64,000 nucleotides of DNA, taken from contig NC_091017.1 in assembly GCF_041296385.1 (NCBI RefSeq), positions 47,552,214 through 47,616,213 of the forward strand, read 5' to 3'. The DNA comes from Aphelocoma coerulescens. Lineage: Eukaryota; Chordata; Aves; Passeriformes; Corvidae. Made by a program: the position numbers and the translations under genes. Positions 14,522-28,900 of the stretch are shown here, piece after piece. How positions within the stretch are numbered: position 1 is the stretch's first letter; each line of letters opens with the position of its first letter. The notes below the pieces were generated by a model. That model saw only the letters and a list, made by a program, of their open reading frames with translations, was not told the DNA's origin and did no database searches.

Positions 14522-14715
14522 ATGAAAGGAGCAAACCAAGTATTGTTTAGCTCATCCATCAATGATTTGAATGAAGGGGCAGATGCCTCCTCAGCAAGTT
14601 CAGTGAACACAAAGCTGGGAGGAGTGGCTGATAACCCAGAGTGCTGTGCAGCCCTTCAGAAGGACCTTGACAGCTTGGAGAGATGGGCAGAGAAATGGAT
14701 GTATTTTTGATAGGA
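14522..14715 (+). mobile_element. CR1 LINE fragment, reverse-transcriptase region
   Basis: The plus-strand frame contains the CR1 ORF2 signature around NTKLGGVAD, followed by ALQKDLDSLERWAEKW, which lies just downstream of the RT catalytic site. The equivalent of the FADD catalytic motif is degraded to SSVN. The fragment lacks both the 5' part and the 3' terminal repeat, so it is an old internal remnant with no coding function. Confidence 0.8.
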
Positions 14716-15019
14716 TGATGGGGAGAGACTTGCTCCACTTTCCTTCTGCTCCAGGGAACTGCATTTTGGAAAGTCCCTCCACAGCTGAAGTACAAGAGCA
14801 GCCAGGTTCACTGTGAAATGCAGCCTCTCATGCTTGGATTCTAGCATATCTCAACAGTAAAATGGTTGTTAAACAAGTGTTCCTGTAATTAGTATTGCAA
14901 TTGTGATTTTTACCATAAACTGCAGAAATATAATTTCTATGTCCTTTAATAATAACAAAATTTTATTATTTTTGAGTAATTAATGTCCTGTGCATTTTAG
15001 CCTATTTTTTCTCACTCAG

Positions 15020-15803
15020 ATCACAGAATCACAGAATCATCAAGGCTGGAAGAGACCTTCAAAATCAACTACTCCAATCGTCAACCCAGCACCCCTAAAC
15101 TGTATCCCCAAGTGCCACATCCAGATGTCTTTTGAATACTTCCAGAGGTGGTGACTCCACCACCCCCCTGGGTAGCTTATTCCAATGCCCAACCTCTCTA
15201 TCAGTGGTTTGGTTTTTTTTCTGATATGTAATCTGAACCTACCCTGCATGGCTTAATGCAAATTCCTCTCATCCTTTCACTTGAGACAAATCAGAACTGA
15301 TCAACCCCCACTTCACTCTTTTCAGTAGTTGTAGAGAGCAGTCAAGTTGTTCCTGAGCCTTCTTTTCTCCAGACTAAACAATCCCAGTTCCTTCAGCCTC
15401 TCCTATAAGACTTGTACCTCAGCCCTTCCACAGCTCTGTTGCCCTTCTCTGGACTGGCTCCAGCACCTCCATGAGTTTCTTGCAGTGGGTGGCCCAAAAC
15501 TAAATGCAGAATTCAAGGTGCAGCCTCACCAGTGCTGAGTACAGGGGGACAATCCCTTTCCTAGTCCTGCTGGCCACACTGTTGCTGATAGAGGCCAGGA
15601 TACCATTGGCCATGGCCACCTGGACACAAAGCTAGCTCATGTTCAGCTGGCTCATATCCAGCACCCACTAGTGGGGCACCTCCACTGGTAGGGTCACTTA
15701 CCAGCTGTGTCAGGCAGTTCTACACTCTCCAGGAACCTTCTAGATTGCCTCCTCTCTGCTGTGCTGCATTTCCAGTGCACATCTGGCAAGTTGAAGTCCC
15801 CCA
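15020..15803 (-). mobile_element. CR1 LINE, internally deleted copy with 3' end
   Basis: On the minus strand the element ends at 15020 with the CR1 3' terminus (ATTCTGTGATTCTGTGA), preceded by the typical 3' UTR and the C-terminal part of ORF2. At its 5' side (about 15695-15803) the minus strand reads GDFNLPD, a motif of the CR1 apurinic endonuclease domain, directly upstream of the RT C-terminal region. The endonuclease and the end of RT are thus adjacent with the RT core missing, indicating an internal deletion or two nested insertions. Stops and frameshifts are present, so it is inactive. Confidence 0.85.
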
Positions 15804-17443
15804 AAAAATATAGGTAAAACAAATACAGGCTATACAAGGCTAGAAACAATCTTAACTATATGGTGGGAAAAAAGTAGGGACTGCAATGCATTTGTTTCTC
15901 TATAAAAAGGGAAGATTATTCGAAATCACTGTTGCCTCTAGTTCATAATAAAAATTTAGATGTTGATGTAAATTTGACTACAGTCCATTCAAGATTTAAG
16001 GTTTAAAAATATGAGATACATGGCTTCAAACTACAAATCACCCTCACATCCATTTCAGTTAATTGTACAAATATAGAGTATTGGGTTTAAAGTATTAAAT
16101 GAGTGCATTAGTATTTTATGATTTATAAGCATATTGTTCATGCATAAAATGATTTACTGAGCACACATTATTATATAGTGATCTTTTAGGGCTCCCTACA
16201 GAACCTTGCTCACTGAGATTATTGAATTTCATGGAAATGAGAAGAAAGCCGAATCCCCAAAAGAGCCAATGACAGAAATCTAGCAGAATTATCAAACCAC
16301 CATGAATACATCCTGTATTGTATACTACTCATGCTTATTATTATTGCACACAGTCAAACCCTTCAAGGAACACATGTGGAAATTTCCATTAGCAGCTATT
16401 ACTGCATGTTATTATTTTAGTCTTTTCATTCCCCCCCCAAAAAATAACTAGAGGGTAGTGATATCAAAGCAATTATTTTCTAGAAGAAAATCCTGAGAAG
16501 CAATAAAAATATTTTTTTTTAAATCAAATCCAGAAAAAGTAGCATCACTATAAAAAAGTTTAATGGGGGCTTAGTAGACTGGGTTTTTATTTTAACATAG
16601 TACCTTTTGTGTTTCTATGTACTAATTCATTATGATTCAGTTTCCAAAATTAGAAAATCAGGCATAACCTATTTCCTTGTAAAGTTAACTATTCTGAAGA
16701 TTGAATTCATTTCTTTGCACTCAAGTGTGTTTGAGAATGAATAAAAGTGCCCCAATAGATTCATTCATATAAGGCTCTGAATAATCTTTTGAAGTAAATT
16801 CAAGGGTAAAAAACCAGATATCTCAATGCTTTGGTTTTCATGACAAATATTATAGAAAAGAAAATAATGCTTTTTATAGAAAGCAGAAATATTTCACTAT
16901 CTGGGCTGAACTTTGTATGCAGAAGTAAATTAAAATTTTGTGTGGAAAACACTCATACAGAATACCAAAGAAATTAATTATGGAGACACATCCCTCAGTC
17001 TGCAAGATTTTTCAGAGAAAAAATCGTTAATTATGTTATTTTAAGTGTCTTTTAGGCTGATGGGTGATGCTTTGCCTTGCTTTACTATAGGATCAGTGTT
17101 TGCTGTATAGCCTTACCTTTGTTTTCTGAGCAAAGGGATTAGTTTTAAAAATCTCATGGTTATGAGGCTGGATCAAGAGTTTAATTTTAAAAACCTAGCA
17201 CTTAGTACAGACAACTTTGTGTGTTACAGATTTTGCTAAAAGGTCAGAAAAGCAAAATTTCTATTTTCAAAAGAATGGCTGCATTCATTAGGACAGGGCT
17301 GTAACTAATTCTGGGCTTCCAGTAATCTTAAGAGAGCTACAGTGTGGTCATGTCCAGCCTGACCTGAGCCAGCAGAAGATATTGAACATATGTCACTTCT
17401 ACTGACAGTAAATTGATGGATCACTTCCAAAATTATACTGGCT
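15804..17443. other. Intron 1, AT-rich, nothing recognised
   Basis: This is unique sequence with short homopolymer runs (C at about 16431, T at about 16511). No repeat family or exon could be assigned. Confidence 0.55.
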
Positions 17444-17464
17444 TTTATTATTATTATTATTATT
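17444..17464 (+). repeat. (TTA)7 trinucleotide microsatellite
   Basis: Uninterrupted TTA units occur in the intron and are a potential length polymorphism. Confidence 0.9.
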
Positions 17465-20400
17465 CTGCTTACTTCTCTGTTCTTTGATTTTTTGTCCCCT
17501 TCTTCTTCCCACAGTTTGAAGCACAAATAGTGGAGGTTATGCTAACTCTAAATGACAAGTGCTACTTTCAGTGCATGGATGCTCCAAAAACAAAAGGAAT
17601 GAGGCATTTGGAGATAATTTAATCACATTAGGACCAACCCTTTTGCTTCTTTTCTTTCTCATAAAGATATATCGATGTTGGATGGCATATGGGGAAAGAC
17701 AGCCTCTGAAGAAAAATGTTTCATATTCCCTAGTCTAGGAGATATATGAAAGAATATCACACTTAGTGATGGACAGCTTTTTGTCCAGAATTTTTATGCC
17801 ACTAAGTTAATAAAAAATTGGTGCCTTTGCCAGTGGCAAGTGTAAACTGAAGTGAATTTGAATTTTTTTCTTATATAGCTGCTGGAAAACTTCAGAAATT
17901 ATAATTTAAGTACCCTAGCCTGGTGATCTTGACATTATAAACACATGGCAACATCTCATGGAGGTTGTACTAGAATGTCTCTTAAAAAATATCAGAATCA
18001 TTAAATATTTGAAAGAATGAAAAAAAAAATGCTAATGTCCTTTATCAAAACTTTACCATTAAGCCTGCTTTCAATCTTTCAGGTAATTTTTTATTCTACC
18101 TGGCAAATACTTTTTGTGTCATTAAATGTTGGTGCAGTCACTGAAGTTAACAAATCTGTCAAGTCTGGCATTTTCTCTTGCAAAGTTAACTGTTCTGGGA
18201 ATAGAATTTTCTTATTTGCTCTCAGTTGTGTTGTGTTTAAGAATGAATGCAAGTTACACATTAGATTTAGTAGCCTGAATTAATCTTCCAGTTATAACCC
18301 TGTATTCCTTTGGCAAAGGCCAGCTATAAAAGAACATAAAAAGTGAAAGGGCCAGTGTTGGTGCTAATATGCATTCATCCTACCATCTCTAAAAAGGGTA
18401 ACTGCAATGATCATTGTAAGAAAAGTTCTGCTACTGGGTATGTGTTCACCTTCTGGTAAATGGAAGACAAAGTGCAATGACTGTTACGCACCATTTCTCT
18501 GTATTTTCTTGTGATTGTATTGTATTTCAGGTCTGAATATGTTGGCTTAAGTTAATTGACATAATCACAGCAACTTTGAGGAAACGGTGCAGGGTTACAG
18601 GCACTGAGAATAAATCTATTTAGTGGTTTCTCAAATTTAAAGTCATATACCTTTGACAATGTGTCCTTATCAGGCCTAAAATCAATCATTACTATTCTCA
18701 TATAGGATTTCAAAAAAACCCCTATTTTATTATATTGAAATCCATCCAGTTATTTCAGCATAATGCCTTGGTAAAAATAGGAACTCTTACTAAAAGTGAT
18801 GTTCATATCCTTAACGAGTTTCATTTCTAACTTCTGTTTAATAAAAAAAAATCAGTTTTAACATCAAATAGCAGGAGCATTTTTAGATCTGTGCATGTCA
18901 CCTTTTCAGAAAGCTGAGAGAATATAAATAATCCACTGGTTCTATGGCCTGTTTCTCATCTGTACTGCTCTTTGTATGTGCAGACTGGGCGAGAATGTTC
19001 TTTAAATCACCTCATCCATCATGATGCAGGATATCCACATTTCTGGCTTTTTGGTCATTTAGGAACAACATGCACAAACGAAAAAAGGACTAAAAATGAA
19101 ATATGTGTAATTCTAAATTCATAATGACATATGCTATCTACTGTAATAAGTATAACCTCAGAAGTTACAATGTTTACCACAGGAACAACTTTCTGTTCTA
19201 TAACCTGAACAGATACACATTTTATGAAACATTGAGCTTTTAGAGGTGTATTTATTTATGATATTCACAAATCCCATGCTAGTGGGAGACATAGCAGCTC
19301 AGCATATATGAAATTTCTGGGCAGCTGTTTGAGCTAAAGGTTTAGGAAATAATAATTTTTAATTATTCCCTACACATATAAAAATACTATAGTATTTCAG
19401 GGGATATTGCAATTGTCACCCATTGGAATTCTGTTCATTAGCAACATTTTATTTTGGTTCAGATCTCACTCTGTACATTTAAATTAAAATAATTTTGCAA
19501 AAGCAATAGTTTATAATTTTGGGAAAAATCTTTATTTTCTTAGCTATTATTGCTAATCCTTAATATTTTTTTGGTAGATGACTGTGAACTTGAACACAGT
19601 TATACACTGAAAATAACAAACAGCCCTTGTAGTCAGCTAAATCAGAATCACTCAGTTTAAGAAGATCTGCATAGAAGGAAAAGGTAAGTTCTTCAGAGCC
19701 CTGAATGCATGTCTATGAACCAATATGCCTAAATATTTGATATAAACAGGGATCAGACTTGGAGGAAATTTACCTAAGCTTCTAAACACTTTCCTTCTCC
19801 ATTAAGCTAGAAAGTGTACAGGTAAAAGCTTTGGCTCAGGTCCAGATGATATCTGTACGCAACAGAAGACTCTGGAATCAGTCACATCCAAGCAGACTAG
19901 CTTCTCAAGATCCTCAGTTACTTCTAAGTTTTTCTGAGACAAAATTATCAAATCAATCTGAATTTGCATATTGGGCACCATAATTCCACCCACTGACTTT
20001 TTGAGAGCTATGATCATACCACTTTGTGAAAAAACTCTGCAAAGACCCAGCCAAAGCCATCGCTCGGAATATGTTTGTTTAATTAAAGGATGCCATTAAT
20101 CCAGTGAATAATGTTTCCATAGAGAAGATTTCTGTTGCTTCATGAATTTTAAATTTACATTTGAAATATGTTTTAAAAATATTTTAGATAGCTTTCAAGT
20201 GTGGATTAAAACATAATGGGAGAATCATATCCTAGGTACTTTTTTCATGCAATAAACTACACATGGTATTTACATGCCTGTCAAGCTCCACTCATTTCAA
20301 ATGAGATTAAAAACCAGTCTGCTCTCAAAATTCAATACTCAAAGAAAAGTCAAGTATAAATTAGTAATGATATCTTTAAAATTTTTTTTTTGGAAAAAGA

Positions 20401-20644
20401 GATGGGTGTCCAAGTTGAAGTCAAGAATCTTTTCTGAGCCAATAATCTAAATTTAGCATTTCATAACTGCATCCGTGAACTAGTCCACAAAAATATTTTA
20501 GTAAAGTAGTAACTTAATGACTTGAACACAAGTGCAACTCTCTCATAATGCTTGCATCTGTAATCTAAATGCAGTCCATCTTCAAAAATTAATCAGTACT
20601 GGATTGATGACTACAATGGCTGCTTCACTTCTGTTGATTTGAAG
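17465..20644. other. Intron 1, AT-rich, nothing recognised
   Basis: No repeat family, RNA gene or exon was identified. Open frames are short (at most 88 codons) and featureless. Confidence 0.55.
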
Positions 20645-21266
20645 TCTGGTGGACAACAAGCTCAACATGAGTGAACAGTTTGCTGCTGCACCAGAGAAAG
20701 CCAAAAGGATGCTGGATAGCACCAATGAGACTGTACCAGCAGGGAGAGAGAAGTCATTATGCCACTCTGCTCTGTGCTTGTCAGGCCACACCTGGAATAC
20801 TCTGTTCAGATTGGTCCCCACTTTACAAAAAAGATGTGTACAGGCTGGAGAGAGTCCACAGAAGGGCCACAATGACCAAATGACTGGAAGGCTGTGAGGA
20901 AAGCCTGAGGGGATCAGGTTTGTTCAGCCTTCAGAGAAGAAGGCTTGGAAAGACCTTATCACTATGGTCCTGTATTTAAAGGCTAAAGATAACTCCCTTT
21001 TTACAAGGAGTCACATGGAAAATCTGAGGGGTGATGGGTACAAGTTACTCCTGGGAAGATTCCAAGAGTTTTCACAATGAGAACAATCTGCCTTGGAATA
21101 ATCTCCCCAGGGAAGTGTGGGATTCCCCAGCACTGGACATTTTTAAGATTCAGCTGCATATGGTGCTGAGACATCTTGCTGAGACTGTGTTTTTACCATG
21201 CTCTTGCCAATAAAGTTTAATCCCTCTTGAGGTCCTTTCCAACCTACTATTCTATGATTCTATGAA
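20645..21266 (+). mobile_element. CR1 LINE, 5'-truncated copy with intact 3' terminus
   Basis: The plus strand carries the C-terminal ORF2 region (for example VHRRATMTK in one frame and NNLPWNNLPREVWDSPALDIFK farther on) and the 3' UTR, ending in ATTCTATGATTCTATGA at about 21248-21264, the hallmark CR1 3' octamer repeat. It is truncated at the 5' end like nearly all CR1 copies and is broken by frameshifts. Confidence 0.92.
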
Positions 21267-22564
21267 AAGATCTCAGTTAGGAGAATATGCAGAAGTAAGT
21301 AACTGGACATTGCTGATTTTTTTATAAGAGAAATGATTACTGGATAAGTAATCAGCTGATCAAGCAGTCTTCCCTTTCAAAACAAAAATTTAACTTATGT
21401 ACAAAGTGCTTTTTTTAAGAAAAAAAAAAATTACCATGGAAAGCTCTTTAGTAATATTCCAAAACAGATCAAATAAGTATACAGGCTAGCAACCCAACAC
21501 ATGGCAGTACTGAATCTCTACTGCCACTTTTTAAACTAGGATATTATGAAAGCTGTCTGTAATATTTGACAATGGTCTATTCTAAGGAGCAAGCAAACAT
21601 GCTTCCTGCACTGTGAGCTGCACTGGAAAGATGGCTCTACATATATAAAAGAACTCCTTTACAACCTACTTGCTAGTCAAGACGCAGATATGAGTTTGAT
21701 TCTTACTACTCTGTGGGGAACAGGCTAGAACAGAGTCTGCAGTCAATTTAGCTGCATCTGAAATGGCCCTAATGTACAACACAGACCTCAGAAAGGACCA
21801 TCCAGCTGCACTAGGAATATGCATAATGTAGACTTTAATTTTGTTCATACAGAACTGTTTGTGTAGGCTGGTTACACAGCCAACACATACCATTTGAAGA
21901 GTGGGTTTAGTAATGATTTGACAGTAGAGACAACAGGGATAAAAAGCTGCAGCAGATTCAATCATAGCCTTTTTTAATAACTTTAGTTCAGGTTTTGAAA
22001 GCTGCATTTAATCTTTAGACTCACGTTTTTTACCAATTTTAACTGGAATTGGCCATTTAGCAGCTTGAGGTGGCTTTACAAATATTACCCACCAATTACT
22101 ATTCTACTCTATCAGCAGCTTGTGCTAAAATGTCTTAGTTGTTATACTAGGCACTATCCTGGAGCTGTTGGGTTAGAAGTAAAATGACAGTACAAGAGAA
22201 AATAGAGGAGAAAATATTTTCCATCTACATGAAGACAGCAAAATAGAACATTTCTGGATTTTTTTTCATATTTTATACCTACTGAAAATCTTTTGCTGTA
22301 CATAATATTTTTCATTATGATGAAAAAACAGGAGGAGGAAAAATTCATTGACAAATAAATTTCCTAGCAGAAAGATCGATCTTGTATTCTAAATATTAGG
22401 AAATCCTTTTTTAGATAAAATCTTTAAATATTATAAAACCTCAAAAAAAAAAAAAAAAAAAAAGCTTTAAAGTCATTCCTGTCTGGACATTGCCTTTTCT
22501 TATGTTTGAAACTTTTCAATCAAATTTGAAAGAGGGTCTCTAAGACATTTATGCAAAGTTTCTA
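21267..22564. other. Intron 1 with a 22-nt A tract
   Basis: AT-rich sequence contains a pure run of 22 A at 22443-22464. An AATAAA lies about 95 nt before the run, too far for a normal retrotransposed tail. A 113-codon minus-strand open frame (21666-22007) has no recognisable domain. Confidence 0.55.
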
Positions 22565-22905
22565 CAAGGCCCTAGTTCTCAAGCACGTCTTCAGCCACCC
22601 TGATACCTGCCAGAAGGATAATACAGAAGGATTTAGGCAACCTTGGTTTATGGAGAGCACTGAAGACAACATCCTGGCACAGGCAATTGAGGAGCCAACA
22701 AGTAAGGTGCTACACTGGACCTGGTACTTATGAACAAGGAAGAACTTGCGAGGAACTTGAAAGTCAGGGACAGCCTTGGCTGCAGTGAACATGAAATGAT
22801 GGAGTTCAGGATCCTAAGAGAAGAAGTTAACAAAACAAAAGCAGGATCACAGCCCTACATTTCAACCTTTTCAGAGGATATGGCCCTGGACAGCAGAATG
22901 GTCCA
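22565..22905 (+). mobile_element. CR1 LINE fragment, ORF2 linker between endonuclease and RT
   Basis: The plus-strand frame shows LGCSEHEMMEFRIL preceded by NKEELARNLKVRDS, a characteristic CR1 ORF2 stretch just after the endonuclease domain. It has no 3' terminus and has acquired stops, so it is an internal remnant. Confidence 0.85.
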
Positions 22906-25900
22906 GGAGAGCTGGCTCATATTTGAGGACTATGTATATATTTCACACTGCTGCAACAGGAAAGAAAAGAACACTGTTGAGGCAACATGAAGAAACTATG
23001 ACTATGCCAGATCTTTCATTTTGGCTTTTTGTATTAATTCTCAGCTACTGTGCTGCCAATTCTCTCAGTAACATTTTGTGCCACTAAGGATTACCTGCAG
23101 CACTATGAAACAGGAGGACTGACACTGAGTACAGCAGGCTAATCCATCTTAGATTGCACATAATCTTTGTTAGTAGATTAACAAAATATATTGTCCTGTT
23201 TCTTCTAGATTACACATAAGTGTTTCTAGTGATTAAGAACTGGCATCGCTTAGAGTCCAATACCAAAAGCTTTATTGGTTATGATTTCAGTACTGGAAAA
23301 ACACTGCATTTGCAATTGACAGAATCTCTACAAAATAGGTGGAGACAAAAAATTAGGTGTTGCAGAACAAAATGAAGTTTTTGCTGAATATATACAGTCT
23401 TTTCCATAGGGAGCTCTCTTTATTCCCTTCTAGGATAATTTAAAAACTTCTATGTATAGTTTTGCAACTACAGGAGAAAAATCTTGTCTTTATATACATA
23501 TAAAAATCATGCTTATATACACATATATTGTATTATAGACAGGTACATGATGCCAAATTTTCACTGGTATAAATATAGAACAAGAAATAAAATGGAGGTA
23601 GCTGTGATAGATGCCTCTATCAGAGGATCAGAGAAGTTTAAGTTTATATCAAGTTAGTTTATGGCAGAAGCCTCACTCGGTTACAAACCAAGCTGATTTT
23701 TTTAGGTGCATTTTCTTGATCAAGACTCATAGAATAGCCGAAATTGCTGACTAGTAATGTTAGAAAACAATGTGATAGGATAGTAGAAAATTAAACTATT
23801 TGACATAATCAGAAATCTCAGTGACAACTCTCATTCTTTAGGGATATATTTTCTCCTTGTTGAACATACATCAGTCTCATTGATACTAGCAGGAGTGATT
23901 TAAGCTTGTTTAAAACTGAAGATGACATTCAATAACTGCATCAGCAATGGATATGTGTTCAGATAATCCAACTACTCATTTTGGAAATCACACTTGCATC
24001 TGGAAATTGTTTCAGCCTTGTTAAGTCGTCACATTTGCTATACATTGTGAATGAAGCTGTTCAAAACATGTGAAGTGCTCTCTTTTAGATATCATTCCAT
24101 TAGGGATGTTTTACTTTTCTGTATGTGTTGCTTTGGTTTATCTAATTAATTGCACATTTTGATTAAAAATAAAACACTTGAGAGAGGCACTGGAATTTTG
24201 AAAAATTGCTAACAGAATTTTCAGAAAAATCCCTCTAAATTTACATTTGTGAAAGAATAAAAGTATTAAATATTCCCAGTTACTTAAATTAGCTATATGG
24301 TATCCTCTCTAAACTCTGTATTTGGCTGTCTCTCTATAAAATTATCTGCTTCCAGATGACTAAACAAACAAGGCTGGTTTTAGAACTCTTTTCCTTTTGT
24401 TCAGATGTATTTAGACTTTAGAATATAATCTCATCACAAATTTGGGGACTCCTGATAAACAACAAACAACCCAAATAATTTTGGAGAAAGGTGTCAGTCC
24501 TTTTCTTGTTATGATCACCTTTTTCTACCTTTGTGGCCCCCAAAGGTACTTGCAGCCTTGTTTTCTCACCTGGCAAATGAGTATCAAACAGAAGTTCATA
24601 TCATTCTTTACTTGTCAATTCATCTTTTGTCACCTAGTAGAACTAACACAGCATCATTTCTCACTGTATTGTAGCACTCAGACAAGGGGTAACCAATTAT
24701 ATTGAGTAATTCTCCTGGCTGACACTTCTATTTATCTTTCCTCCCTTTTACTCTGTTTCTTGCATCTGTCAATATGAAAACAGAACAACACGCATCTCTG
24801 CCCTATGTGGAGTATTCCTACACCTTCTGCTGAAACTAACCTGCTTGTAGTCAGCAAGGGAAGTAAGGTAAGAGATGTCTTCATAGTTCCATAAAAGCTC
24901 CTGGTCTGAGCTTCTAAAATGGACCTCAAGGACTTGGATGCCCAGACCTCACTCAGGTTCAGGGGGAACCAGAAATCTAGTATCTCTGGGCTTCTCTGGG
25001 AATCTCAATCGCATTCGTCAGCAGTACAAACAGCAGGTTGTATTAAGGAGTTGCAACAGAAACTACCATAGAGAAAGAAAGCAGTTAACAACCCACTGTT
25101 TTTAATACTGCCCTATAATGACATACGCCCTGTAGCACTAAAGGTATTCCAGCATCTAGGTTAGAATACTTTTTGGCTTAGTTTGTGGAGCACACTTGCA
25201 CACATCCGTTGTTCTCCCTGTTACCCATCACTGTTTAATATTTCTGCTTTCTGTGCCTGTCTGGGGGAAAACACCACTGAATTTTCTAAAATCTCCTGAA
25301 TTTCCATTAAAATGTATTTTTATATGTATTTTATATAAATATTCAAAGTATTTGGATTTTGCAAAGGTCTAAGTATTCCAAATTTCCTTTTTTTTTTTTT
25401 TTTCTTTGTGGTAAAGCAGAACATAGTGTGGAGTTCAAGAAAAAAAACCTGTCAGACTTGCTTTAAGAAACCCAATCACAAACAAACTCGTGAAAATTAG
25501 GATATATTTCATAGAAAAGAAAAAAATGCAGTTTCTGTGAATGAACATGTTCACAAGAACTTATGAGTAGATAGGAATTAAATGAACCAGCTACCATCAC
25601 CTGGACAAAGTTGTTACATTGTAATTAAAATACATTGTATATTTATAGATTTTCGTACTCTGTAAGGATTAAATAATCACACTGAATCACATCTTGATAC
25701 CAGCTGACTATTTAGTAAAGAATACTGTTATGAATTGCATGTCTGAATGCTAATTCAGTGAATCAATGACAATATGAATACAGTATAATTAATCATTTCC
25801 TGATACAGCTAGGAAATCTATAAGAAATGTATTAGACTCTGCATTCTTATTCTGAGAAGTGATGCATAAAATGGAATACATTACAGTTTAGTTTGCATCT

Positions 25901-28900
25901 TAATGGTCTTAAAACATGGAACATTTTTCCCCTCTAGTGTCTGGTAGTGGAAATGACAATGGGTTGAATGCATTTTTTAATTTTAAAAAAAAGGTATATT
26001 TTTTAACTTATACCTTTTTTTCTTAAATATGAACATGTTAAAGTCTAAGCTAATGCATTATTTTGAAAATATTTTCTAATGAAGAATTAAAATCAGACCC
26101 AACTCATACTGAATTTTTTACTAAAGAAAGTTTTATTTTTGATGTCAAAGGGCTTTTAATTCCTTATTAAAATAAGAAAGTGCGGAAAAGATATATCTTC
26201 AGAAACTTCAGATTAAAGTCACATCATAGTACTGAGTTAAAAGCAATTTAACAGATGTTCATTGGAACTTATATTGATAATGTGGATCTTTAACTTTTGG
26301 AAAAGCTCTAAATCTTCAGATGTATCATCATAATCTTCACTACAAAGTAATCGTTTCTGGGAATAGCTAGCATCTTTTAACTTTCAGTCAGAGCCTGATC
26401 TGCCCCATCCAAGTTTGCCTCTACAGGCGTTATATATTTAACACAGTGAAGCCATAGATTTATCCTGGCACTTACTAGAGCAGCCAAATTCAAGAAATTG
26501 AGAAGAGCAATTCAAAGTGACTGCCATCTGTACCCATCACCTGGGAGCCCTATAGAGTCAAGAGAGAAAAACAGGCACATGGTCTAGGGACTTAAAGCAG
26601 ATGTTTTACATGTGGCCTTTTCCTGTCTATGTGCTTTGGGGAGCAGAGAGAACCATTAACTGCTACTTGCAGTGTCACTGTAGTGACCAGACTTTCTCAC
26701 AGGCCTGAGAGTCCATTCTCTGAATGCACCCAGCAAGTGGAAAATATTATTAATTCAGACTAAACAATGGAATGTTTCTAATTTTCTGCACTGAGTTCCT
26801 ACAGGGTTTACAAACTATTGTACAATTAAAATAAAAGCCTTTGTGTGTACATGGGACTTATATGGATTTTGCTGCTTTTTCTCAGCTCTCATTAGAGGAG
26901 TCTACATTTGGAAGTCTGTCTGTTTTCTACAGGCATTATTTTAGTGAAATTTATCCCTTTGGACAAAATTTAACTCAGATAACTAAATTTCTGTAACTTT
27001 TTCAAATGGGTGTTAATGGCAGATTTTGAACATTGTTTCTCTTACTGGGTTTTTGGAGTTGGGTTTTGGGATTTTTGTTCCTTTGTTTATTTCTGTGTTG
27101 GTTTATTATTTTTTTTCCTAAAGATCTGCTGTCAAAGAGAGCAACTCCTGCATACCCAGATTCCAGAGGTGAAAAATAAGAAGGACAGCTTCAATTATTT
27201 TGTTTTCTAATCAAGTTGAAAAAAGAGGCAAAGAGAAGCAATAAGTTGTCTCTTTCTTGTCTTTGTCCCTCTGTACCTCTGCTCCAACTTGCATAGACAT
27301 GCATTCATTGTTTTGGCTTATGGTGTCTTCATAATGATGGTCCATATTACTGTGTATTAACTGAGAAAAATGGAACTTCATACCTTTCAATGAAACCTCT
27401 CACGTTGTTCCTTCTCTGTTATAATTAATAGGCCTCCCTCTTCCTCTCAGTGATTCACACACACTGTATGTTTATAAGAATGAGTAGTTATCCCAGTAAC
27501 CAAATTGAAACCCAGAAATAGTTACTAGGGGAAGGGAGCAAACAGCAACCAGATGTTTGATTAATGAGAAAATGACGGCTCTCAGAAAATTCATAATAGT
27601 GCTCATTATTTTCAACCTTCTGTATGGCACTCTTATGAAGAGTTGAGACTTTGTGAAAAACCTTGATGGGACATTCTGTCTCAGCTGACCAGCTTTCTTG
27701 AGGCATTTCCATTGATTTTATAGATGTCTCTGATACTGTTCTCGTAACTGAGGTACTTTGATTGATTCTTTACAGCAAATTTGGTTGATACTTTAATCTG
27801 TAGACATTTTGGTGTCTAGTTCTTTGATGCAACACAGGGAATATATCCCCTGTTCAGGAAACTAAGCATTTTTTGCCTAGAAAATATTCATGGAGGAGAA
27901 AGAACTCCTGCATATGACAGATCATTTTATTCTGACACTCCTATGAAGGCTACAAGAAAAGGTGAAAAATTTATATAGGAATTTTATTTATAAACTTAAA
28001 TACAATACTGAAGTCCATTATTGTTCAAAGTATTTAGCATTCCAACATAAGAATGAAATCAAATAGCTCATTTCAGTTAAAGAAGATGCTGGTCATCCCC
28101 ATGGAGACATTCTTACAAAAGTAAGTCAGGCTTAACAAAAATGAAAAAATTGCATTCCAAAAGAAGAAAGTTTCAACGCCCTGTAGCAATCTCAGAAAAA
28201 TATTCAATTGGTACATGAAGTAATTAATGTCTCTTACGGGACTTCCAAATTGAAAGATACTGTAACTTATTATTTTTAGTGTACTTAATTGAAGATAAAT
28301 TCCCTGCAGGGGAAAGAGAGTTCTAAACAGCTTGATGGAATAATATTGCATGATTTTTATTGTATCTACCCACTGCCAGAATCACTGCTAACAAAGTACT
28401 TTACTTTTAAAATCTCGAGAAGAAAAAATTCTTACCAAGTGTGAGTGAGCTTTAAACGTCTGACATTTGTTGAACCTTTGGCTAAATGGTGCCAAAGGAA
28501 GTATAAATCAAATATTTTGCCTAAAATGGCTCTTTAACAAAATTCCTCAGAGTTTACTGTAGATGAATTAACAAACAGTTGGTTGCAGAGGGAGTTCTCT
28601 GTAGATGGCATGCTAATGAATTCTGACAGGCTGAATGGTGCAAAGATAATGGGCTGAGCTGTCTACTGACTGTAAAGCAGAAGCTGATTAAGGTTAAGAC
28701 TTCAGGAAAATACCCCCCAAAAAATGGATCCAAAGGAACAATTTGAGTTAGGGGCTGAACTGAAGGGGTTAATTTTATCTACTAATGATTGATGTGTTAG
28801 TCAAATTCAAGCATGTGAAGTTTTACACCGGTACTCTGACTTGCTGTGTAATTCATGATTGTTTTAATATTGCCATTCACTCTTCCTTTCCAAATATGAA

